Assembly (NCBI GenBank): GCA_003024985.2
Contig: PXIH01S0023046.1
DNA length: 16,278 bases
From: Euperipatoides rowelli
Taxonomy: Eukaryota; Onychophora; Udeonychophora; Euonychophora; Peripatopsidae
Strand: one strand, 5' to 3'
Shown here: in pieces, positions 12,501-16,278 of the stretch
Layout of the letters: every line of letters starts with the position of its first letter
Position numbering within the stretch: the stretch's first letter is position 1
Notes under the pieces: generated by a model
What the model was told of the DNA's origin: nothing
The model's database searches: none
The model's input: the letters and a program-made list of their open reading frames with translations, nothing else
Position numbers and translations under genes: made by a program

Positions 12501-15500
12501 TCAGACAGTCATGATGAGTCTTCCACATTTGTTGAATCAGATGCAGATGACTCTTAATGAAGTTCAAAATTCTATTGAAACGCTTAAAAATATTCAAGAC
12601 CTACTACCAACTGTTGTGAATCATTTGAATAATGTCTCTGATTCTATTGAAGATATTGTTGAACTTGTGCTTCATACAAGAGCTGAACATTTTTCAGGTT
12701 TTTAATTTTTAAATGTTTAAAAAATTTTATTTTAAGATGAATTTGCTTGTATCTGTCTGTATAGTGAAATAATTGCAAATAATACTTTGTCATATATTTA
12801 TAATATACAGTACTTGTAATTTTAGAATGTTTAACAATCATTAGCTTAGTTATAAAATTTTAATTATTTGCAAAACTATTAAGAAAAACTAGTTTTGCAG
12901 CTTGATGTATTAGGCACAGACCTGAATGTTCACATGAAAAATGTAAAGTTGCTTAACCAATTTTCTATTTTATGAATGGAGAAAACTGGTAAAATTTTCT
13001 GAAGTAATTTCAGCTTAAAGTTATAATTAGTTGAATCATATTTCACTTTGCTTTTTAGTTTTACAACCTCTTAAAATAAAATACACTTTTTTTAGAAAAA
13101 TGTAATATTTTTGCACTAGATTTGATACTTTATATTAGTGAGATCATAATCTTGCTAATTTTATCATTTTTCAGGGATTTTAAAAATTTAAAATTTTAAT
13201 ATATTAAAATATAATGATAAACGGTTAAAGTAAAAAAAAAGTAAATATCTGTACCAAAGATTTATTTAACGGATACGTCTGAAATCACTGGATCACATCT
13301 ATTGAAAGTTTAGTTGCTTTGAGTTGATCTATCACTCTTCTCAAAATTCCTAAGATATTCATGAAATTTTTAATACTTTAATTATATTAGAGTATAAAAT
13401 GTGTTGTTGTTTTTTTTAATTTTATCCTACATTAAATTGTATTTTGTCAATATGTTAATTATTCAATAACTTTTCAAAGAAAATTAAAGCATTCAAATAA
13501 ACTATTTAACTTTAACTGCTTATTGAATAAAGTAACTTATTAAAACAATTGTTTAAGTTTCATTTTATTCCAGTAATAAAATGAAAAATTTGTATCCAAA
13601 TAATTTTGAAGAATTTAATTTCTGTTGCTGATGTTGTTTATTTTTGTCATGTTTATCTTTTGGAAAGACAGATGTTTTATTTATTTTTTTGTCAGTAAAT
13701 CTCAATATCAGCATATCTAATGACCAAATAAAATACAGTATTAATCCATATACTATTAATAAAGATCATCTAATTGGTGAATTTCTTGCTGCTTTATTAG
13801 TCAACTCATTGAGTTTTGAGCCTTCCAAATATTGATCTAATCTTGGTTACTATTTTATTTCAGTTTCTACTGCTCTGCACACAGTAGGTCGAATTATGTG
13901 TGGCCAACCATTGAAAACGTTTATGGATGATTTGGAAACCTCTTCGGATGATTCTGCTAATAGCAAGGTGAAAAAAATTTTAAAGGAAAAAAAAATTCTG
14001 AGTAGAAACCATAATGTAGACATCACCTTTCCTCAAGTGAAGAGGAGCAGAGATGTGGAACCATTGTCCATTCTTCAGACAGAATTCTGCAAAAATTTCT
14101 ATCACAGTGTAATTAATGCTCCTGGGGGTGCCATTATCTGGGCATATCTTAAACCACTAATTAATGGTAAAATTATTTTCACTCCAGCCAATAAATTATC
14201 TTGGACTATTATCAAGCAGGTAAGTTATTTCTTTTCTTTTGGAATGCACATTTAATCAATATTGGATATAAAATTATAAATGTTATACAATTTTCTTATA
14301 TTAATAACATTCTTTCATTCCCTATTTACATCCTAAGTAAATTATCAGTACAATATTTCCATTTACACAGCCATGAATTTAAATCATCAGGGTATCTTAC
14401 TTTTCTCTTAACCCTTTAGCTGCGTACTGTGAATGAAGATTTGTTCCCAATTTGCATCACTATTTAGACTATTTTGACATATTTAGTTTATTATATAAAA
14501 CAGCTAAATTCTTTTTGAAATTTGAAATGTTATACATCATTGGAAAGATAATTAAATGCCCTACAATAATCTGTAATTGATTATTAATTTATTTTTTATT
14601 TTGTATACAAAAACTAAATCTAGCAATCTATTATTATTATTATTTTTCTATTAAAAAAAGAAAAAAAAAGACATTTTTTCCCCCTAATGCTAACATTTGT
14701 TAATTTTATCATATTTTGTTGCTAATTTTGTTATAAATCTAAAATAAGTAAGTAAATAATTTTCAAAATGTAATAAAATACGTGAATTTTCAAAGAGATA
14801 CTATTACGACCAGCACCGGGAGTTTGTAAATGCAGTCAATGATATAAACCTACTGTCTGCATCCATTTACTGTATATTATTTTATGTTTACAAATAGCAA
14901 CATTTAAAATTATATTCTGTAAATTAACATATTTATATTGATTAATTATTATTTAGAAAACATAAAAATATATTAATTAGGTATTTAAAAGTTATTAAAC
15001 TGAAAAAAAAAAGTAAATATTAATATTTCTCATTAAGACGTTTTTAAACGTTTTTCGCAAAACTGGAACTGTCTGTGAAACCGTCAATAAACGTCTTCCG
15101 CATATAAGGGGTTAAGTGTAACAGTTTTAATGACATTGTATTATTTTTTTAACAATTGTTTTTATTTAATTCACAATTTTATATACTGTATTTTGTTTCA
15201 AATCTTTGGAAACTTATAAAGACAATTAAGTTATAAAACTTGGATAGTCTGGCCTATAAAGCAATCATTGAATAGTAGATACACAAAACGTAAAAAAAAA
15301 AGTGGATATGGGTAATACAAAGGTCCTATATAGACATGCATTTTTTCATTTAATTTATCATAAAGTTTGCAGCTGACGAGTAACGAACATTATGAAAGAC
15401 AGCATGTTTGTCTAGATTTTATACCATTAATTTTATTCAAATATTTCAATAAACTCTAATTTCTTTATAAAAAATTAATAAGTGAGCTGTTATTTATTTG

Positions 15501-15782
15501 ATTGATTCTCCGATTCAAAAAATGTATAAAACAGACTCAAGCAATGCTTCCATTTCACTATAATTGCTGTTTATCTTGTGAAAAAAATTTCCACATGCTG
15601 TATATACACATACAGTATATTAATGTATTCAGTTATGTACTTATAATACTTTTTTTTTCTCATAGGCAAATCTTACTTTTGAAGAAATTTCAAATGTATT
15701 TTTGACTGCCAGAAAGTTGAGCATTGGAACTGCTCTGGTTGACAAAATTACTTTGGATCAGGAAATATTATTCCTTTTGCAA
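379..15782 (+). CDS. Spliced gene (partial): ABCA12/ABCA13-like ABC transporter, first extracellular domain
   Basis: The gene model joins 379-500, 597-715, 3155-3346, 5772-5968, 8904-9354, optional 11061-11235, 12505 (or 12509)-12697, 13696-13776, 13864-14219 and 15666-15782. Intron phases agree at every join and no stop occurs in the joined frame. Full-length ABCA proteins are lipid exporters or floppases with two membrane domains, two ATPase domains and a large extracellular domain after the first membrane helix. The last two exons resemble the region of that domain with an IVCG-like motif, a YC/FC motif and a KPL..GKI..TP segment. The preceding 540-600 residues are helix-prone and rich in Leu, Ile and Asn, with 14 N-X-S/T sequons. 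The length upstream of KPL favours ABCA12 or ABCA13 over ABCA1/4/7, because exons are small and ABCA13 is known for giant exons here, which favours ABCA12. Both gene ends, all membrane helices and the ATPase domains are outside the window. Family assignment is from remembered homology, not a search. Confidence 0.8.
597..715 (+). CDS. Exon 2 of the window (ABCA-like ectodomain)
   Basis: A T-rich tract and TTTATAG acceptor end at 596. The donor ATG|GTAAGA is at 716. The first two bases complete the codon begun by the previous exon (G+TT, Val), followed by 39 codons ending in phase 0. The peptide begins VFVDVHKILDK, continues through a charged stretch (KRSLREEDIELFLKSK) and ends DLTM. It is strongly helical and charged. 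The open frame runs past the donor to 994, but beyond 716 it becomes Tyr/Ile-rich low-complexity sequence typical of translated AT-rich intron, which supports splicing at 716. Function is inferred from context only. Confidence 0.68.
755..899. repeat. Paired 14-16 bp palindromes in TA-rich intron
   Basis: TACAGTATATACTGTA at 755-770 is a perfect 16-bp palindrome, and its core ACAGTATATACTGT recurs at 886-899. Variants of the same word are scattered through most introns of the window. Confidence 0.6.
1296..1520. repeat. Cluster of four short inverted repeats
   Basis: The repeats are CAGCAA/TTGCTG (1296-1308), CTTGGACTG/CAGTCCAAG with a 7-base loop (1384-1408), TTGGAATG/CATTCCAA with an 8-base loop (1431-1454) and ATACAAT/ATTGTAT with a 3-base loop (1504-1520). 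All arms are perfect. The stretch is less AT-rich than its surroundings. It may be the inside of a decayed transposon or a foldable RNA segment; nothing identifies it further. Confidence 0.5.
1707..2985. mobile_element. Non-autonomous hAT-like DNA transposon (1279 bp)
   Basis: The left end is CTGTGTTCCCATAAGTACTC and the right end, read on the other strand, is CAGTGTTCCTGATACGTACA. The first nine bases agree at eight positions. Inside both ends are inverted arrays of AAGTA/TACTT words (1718-1760 and about 2905-2963). Possible 8-bp target duplications are TTAATTAT (1699-1706) and TTATATAT (2986-2993), six of eight matching, though in low-complexity sequence. There is no transposase frame. CAGTG-type ends, 8-bp duplications and AGTAC-rich subterminal repeats are typical of hAT MITEs in vertebrates. 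Confidence 0.6.
3155..3346 (+). CDS. Exon 3 of the window (ABCA-like ectodomain, glycosylated, two cysteines)
   Basis: A long poly-T/GT tract leads to TGTATAG ending at 3154. The donor CAGCAG|GTAACT is at 3347. The exon is exactly 64 codons, phase 0 at both ends, starting ITFLKNLTTVL and ending LNETLLQQ. It contains four N-glycosylation sequons (NLT, NQT, NAT, NET) and two cysteines (TICEEE and NSLCKNN). The spacing and the S-L-C-N-like motif recall the cysteine-bearing segments of ABCA extracellular domains, which are disulfide-bonded and glycosylated. Because it is a symmetric phase 0-0 exon, skipping it would keep the frame. It lies between two introns of about 2.4 kb, each with a hAT-like element. 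Confidence 0.82.
4211..4971. mobile_element. Non-autonomous hAT transposon (761 bp) with 8-bp target duplication
   Basis: The left terminus is CAGGGTTTGGGAGTAAAG and the right terminus on the reverse strand is CAGAGTTTAGAAAACTAC; nine of the first twelve bases agree. Subterminal ACTAC/GTAGT words repeat at both ends. Flanks ATGGCAAG (4203-4210) and GTGGCTAG (4972-4979) match at six of eight positions, as expected for an aged hAT duplication. No transposase is encoded. The end structure matches a common hAT MITE type of fishes and other vertebrates. Confidence 0.75.
5654..5691. repeat. Homopolymer tract T20-GGT-G15
   Basis: Twenty T, then GGT, then fifteen G. It is a slippage-prone tract about 80 bases upstream of exon 4. 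The exact run lengths may be affected by sequencing error. Confidence 0.85.
5772..5968 (+). CDS. Exon 4 of the window (ABCA-like ectodomain)
   Basis: The acceptor CTTTTTTTTCCATTACAG ends at 5771 and the donor CAAAG|GTAAGA is at 5969; both are strong. The exon has 65 codons plus two bases, starting in phase 0 with FQNVQLQRILQLTLMF and ending DKSVDALQ. It carries one sequon (NQT) and a W-L-N-E-L-D segment. It is helical with Leu repeats; no domain name can be assigned from this piece alone. The two leftover bases (AG) are completed by the first base of the exon at 8904 to give Ser, which confirms the join across a 2.9 kb intron. Confidence 0.82.
6543..7726. mobile_element. Non-autonomous TIR DNA transposon (1184 bp), Harbinger-like or unclassified
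   Basis: The left end AGCCACGTTTACAC and the reverse-strand right end AGCCACGCTTACAC agree at 13 of 14 bases. They are flanked by ATA on both sides (6540-6542, 7727-7729), a possible 3-bp target duplication. Both ends carry TTCCGGAA palindromes (about 6586, 7630, 7684 and 7695) and CCGATA/ATCGG words. A 3-bp duplication is compatible with PIF/Harbinger, but ATA is not the usual TWA preference, so the superfamily is open. There is no transposase; the small Lys-rich frame at 7164 lies in low-complexity sequence. Confidence 0.72.
8111..8149. repeat. Perfect 11-bp inverted repeat (hairpin)
   Basis: AATAGTCTAGA and TCTAGACTATT flank a 17-base G/T-rich loop (TGGGAAGGGGGTCCTGG). The arms are perfect. 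It is isolated in an AT-rich intron and could be a tiny fold-back insertion. Confidence 0.7.
8904..9354 (+). CDS. Exon 5 of the window (longest exon, ABCA-like ectodomain)
   Basis: A poly-T tract and CTTGTAG acceptor end at 8903. The single base T completes AGT (Ser), followed by 150 codons starting MISLMGHLAKMF. The peptide has six sequons (NIT, NVS, NSS, NSS, NIT, NIT) and two cysteines (IMCNLEK, LLCVLNIT). Its codons are less biased to A/T than the flanks. The sequence alternates amphipathic helices with glycosylated loops, fitting an exported domain. The chosen donor AAG|GTATTT at 9355 (phase 0) is weak. An alternative donor, ATAG|GTGAAA at 9338, would end in phase 1 and also has a compatible partner in the exon 7 downstream acceptor. 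The frame stays open to a stop at about 9412, so the donor is not decided by a stop. Confidence 0.83.
9355..11060 (+). other. Intron after exon 5
   Basis: AT-rich, with a short GAAT microsatellite (about 9428-9443), a GC-richer block (9459-9500) and a fold-back repeat (9981-10654). The frame at 10765-10977 is judged non-coding. If exon 6 is skipped the intron runs on to 12504. Confidence 0.6.
9981..10654. mobile_element. Fold-back element or MITE with ~90-bp inverted arms
   Basis: The left arm (9981-10070) and the reverse complement of the right arm (10561-10654) share TCAAATGTAA, GATTTTTTAAAA and TTTATTGATTTTCAAAGAT in the same order and spacing. Overall the arms look about 75-80% identical by eye. 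Arms are AT-rich, but the long shared word (TTTATTGATTTTCAAAGAT) makes chance unlikely. The outer boundaries and target duplication could not be fixed, so the full element may be larger. Confidence 0.6.
11061..11235 (+). CDS. Exon 6, possible optional or false exon
   Basis: A long T tract gives a strong acceptor (TTTTTAG ending 11060), and the donor TTCAG|GTATTA at 11236 is moderate. The frame begins in phase 0 with QLSSKVNNNLKKK and ends one base into a codon. The middle is Lys-rich (LKDLKQKII), then there is a hydrophobic run (SSLFVYSWTLLMFLVM). That run is unlike the surrounding ectodomain and would look membrane-embedded. There is no sequon and no cysteine. Including it requires the second AG at exon 7; skipping it lets exon 5 join the first AG in frame. 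Its composition and dispensability make it either an alternative cassette exon or a chance open frame. Confidence 0.4.
11236..12504 (+). other. Intron before exon 7
   Basis: AT-rich sequence with a C14 run at 12220-12233. No gene or transposon ends were recognised. Confidence 0.6.
12220..12233. repeat. Poly-C run (14)
   Basis: An uninterrupted C14 in an otherwise AT-rich intron. It is likely polymorphic. Confidence 0.85.
12505..12697 (+). CDS. Exon 7 of the window (ABCA-like ectodomain, tandem acceptor)
   Basis: Two AGs lie four bases apart after TTTTTAATTTC, ending at 12504 and 12508. From 12505 the frame reads TVMMSLPHLL in phase 0 and fits exon 5. From 12509 two bases complete a codon and fit exon 6. 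Either way the same 62 codons follow, with LNEVQNSIETLKNIQDLL and one sequon (NVS in LNNVSDS). Leu/Ile heptad-like spacing suggests a coiled-coil or helical bundle. The donor TCAG|GTTTTT at 12698 is not consensus, but it ends in phase 1, exactly what the next exon needs, and an in-frame stop follows within four codons. Confidence 0.75.
12698..13695 (+). other. Intron between exons 7 and 8
   Basis: About 1 kb of AT-rich sequence from GTTTTT to GTCAG. No repeat ends or coding frame were recognised. Confidence 0.65.
13696..13776 (+). CDS. Exon 8 of the window (short ABCA-like ectodomain exon)
   Basis: The acceptor TTATTTTTTTGTCAG ends at 13695 and the chosen donor ATTG|GTGAAT is at 13777. The exon is 81 bases: two bases completing Val, 26 codons, and one left over. 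The peptide NLNISISNDQIKYSINPY has one sequon (NIS). The frame stays open past the donor to a TGA at about 13833, so the end is set by phase: only a phase-1 donor joins the next exon, and the one at 13777 is the best such site. The intron to exon 9 is then only 87 bases. ABCA1-type proteins also have a short Asn/Ser-rich linker just before the conserved V/I-C-G motif, which fits this position. Confidence 0.68.
13864..14219 (+). CDS. Exon 9: conserved ABCA ectodomain core (IMCG ... FC ... KPL-GKI-FTP)
   Basis: The acceptor TTTTATTTCAG ends at 13863 and the donor AAGCAG|GTAAGT at 14220 is consensus. Two bases complete Val, then 118 codons run to phase 0. The order of motifs is diagnostic: ALHTVGRIMCGQP near the start, EFCKNFYHSV in the middle, then IIWAYLKPLINGKIIFTP near the end. 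In remembered ABCA1 the same order is an IVCG motif, a YC motif and a KPLL.GKILYTP segment. The two cysteines are expected to take part in ectodomain disulfides (family knowledge). Between the first two motifs is an acidic/Ser stretch and a Lys/Arg-rich insert with KRSRD at 14040-14054, a possible exposed protease-sensitive loop. This exon is the best evidence for the gene's identity. Confidence 0.9.
14220..15665 (+). other. Intron between exons 9 and 10
   Basis: GTAAGT to CATAG. It holds a piggyBac-like MITE (14412-15111). The rest is AT-rich without other recognised features. Confidence 0.8.
14412..15111. mobile_element. piggyBac-like MITE (700 bp) flanked by TTAA
   Basis: Flanked by TTAA at 14408-14411 and 15112-15115. 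The left end is CCCTTTAGCTGCG and the reverse-strand right end is CCCCTTATATGCG, matching at ten of thirteen bases. TTAA duplication plus CCC(T/C)TT ends are the hallmark of piggyBac. Interior is AT-rich with no transposase. A small imperfect inverted repeat (GTAAATGCAG ... CTGCATCCATTTAC) lies near 14826-14870. Confidence 0.78.
15666..15782 (+). CDS. Exon 10: ABCA ectodomain after the KPL motif
   Basis: A T10-rich tract and CTCATAG acceptor end at 15665; the donor TTGCAA|GTAAGT is at 15783. The exon is exactly 39 codons, phase 0 on both sides, starting ANLTFEEISNVFLTA and ending DQEILFLLQ. It has one sequon (NLT). In ABCA1 and ABCA12 the KPL..TP segment is followed by an A/V-N-x-T-F helix, and ANLTFEE matches that position when joined to exon 9 (IIKQ-ANLTFEE). 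As a symmetric exon, its skipping would be frame-neutral. Further exons must lie beyond the window. Confidence 0.87.
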
Positions 15783-16278
15783 GTAAGTGTTTATTTATCA
15801 TGTAAGGAAAAAAAAATTGATTATTATCCAAACTAGATATTTGTTTATTTAATCAACAATGCCAATTAAAATTATGAATTAAAAAAAAAAGTGTATACAA
15901 ATCATAAGACAAATTTGATTTCCATAGACTTTAGATAAAAATATAAACACATGATGGAAATTTTAAAATTGGATTTGCTACACAAAAATAATTAAATACT
16001 CTGGAATACTGTATATAAATCATCAAAAATTATTCCCAAGAATAAATGCATTTATCAGTAAAAAAAAATTCTTTAAACTGTTGCAAAAAGCAAAAATATT
16101 TTGGCAACTTGTCAAAGAATTGTATACACACAATCAAGGGGTCCTGCTAAACAATTTAACCCAGGGATTTCCAACCTTTTTGTATCCTTGTAACAGGGTC
16201 ATAATTCCACCCCTAACTGAAGTGTAATTATGCCCATGTCACAAGTTGTGCACAGCAGGGGCCACCAGGGGCATTTTT
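15783..16278 (+). other. Intron after exon 10 (runs off the window)
   Basis: Starts with GTAAGT and is AT-rich to about 16160, where a GC-richer transposon end begins. No further exon is visible. Confidence 0.7.
16162..16278. mobile_element. hAT-like transposon terminus (truncated by window end)
   Basis: It begins CAGGGATTTCCAACCTTTTT, closely resembling the CAGGGGTTCCCAACCTTTTT-type termini of hAT (Charlie/Tip100-like) elements. Composition rises abruptly in GC from this point. The other end and target duplication are outside the window, so completeness is unknown. Confidence 0.6.

Noticed and set aside
13777-13835. Extension of exon 8 to the stop at about 13833, giving a short alternative end
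   Set aside because: A phase-1 donor at 13777 joins the strongly conserved exon 9 exactly, so an early stop is not needed; an alternative transcript cannot be excluded.

Overview
This is an AT-rich animal (metazoan) genomic window carrying the middle part of one large, multi-exon gene on the + strand. There are no bacterial signatures: open frames are short, and the conserved peptide pieces are bounded by AG/GT splice sites. Simple-sequence runs and non-autonomous DNA transposons fill the spaces between them. The mix of hAT-like, piggyBac-like and Harbinger-like elements suggests a vertebrate or other chordate, but the species cannot be fixed from the sequence.

The gene can be read as nine or ten internal exons between 379 and 15782. 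Codon phase agrees at every junction, giving an open reading frame of about 609 residues (exon 6 skipped) or 666 residues (exon 6 included). The last two exons (13864-14219 and 15666-15782) match the first extracellular domain of full-length ABCA lipid transporters: an IMCG motif, an FCKNFY segment, then a KPLI-GKI-FTP segment and ANLTFEE. At least 540-600 residues precede the KPL motif inside the window alone. From memory of the family this is too long for ABCA1, ABCA4 or ABCA7, and points to an ABCA12 (or ABCA13)-type transporter. The upstream exons encode helical, Leu/Ile/Asn-rich sequence with 14 N-glycosylation sequons, as expected of a lumenal or extracellular domain. The first transmembrane helix, the membrane domain and the ATPase domains lie outside the window.

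Layout: intron tail (1-378); exons 1-2 (379-500, 597-715); a 2.4 kb intron with a cluster of small hairpins and a 1.28 kb hAT-like element (1707-2985); exon 3 (3155-3346); an intron with a second hAT element (4211-4971); exon 4 (5772-5968); a 2.9 kb intron with a 1.18 kb TIR element (6543-7726); exon 5 (8904-9354); an intron with a fold-back repeat (9981-10654); doubtful exon 6 (11061-11235); exon 7 (about 12505-12697); exon 8 (13696-13776); exon 9 (13864-14219); an intron with a 700-bp piggyBac-like MITE (14412-15111); exon 10 (15666-15782); and a last intron segment in which another hAT-like terminus begins at 16162.

The points most worth attention are the two-phase tandem acceptor of exon 7, which can accommodate either inclusion or skipping of exon 6, and the set of different structurally complete non-autonomous transposons, nearly one per long intron. 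I see no evidence of a wholly new molecular system. No RNA gene, CRISPR array, promoter or origin was recognised.
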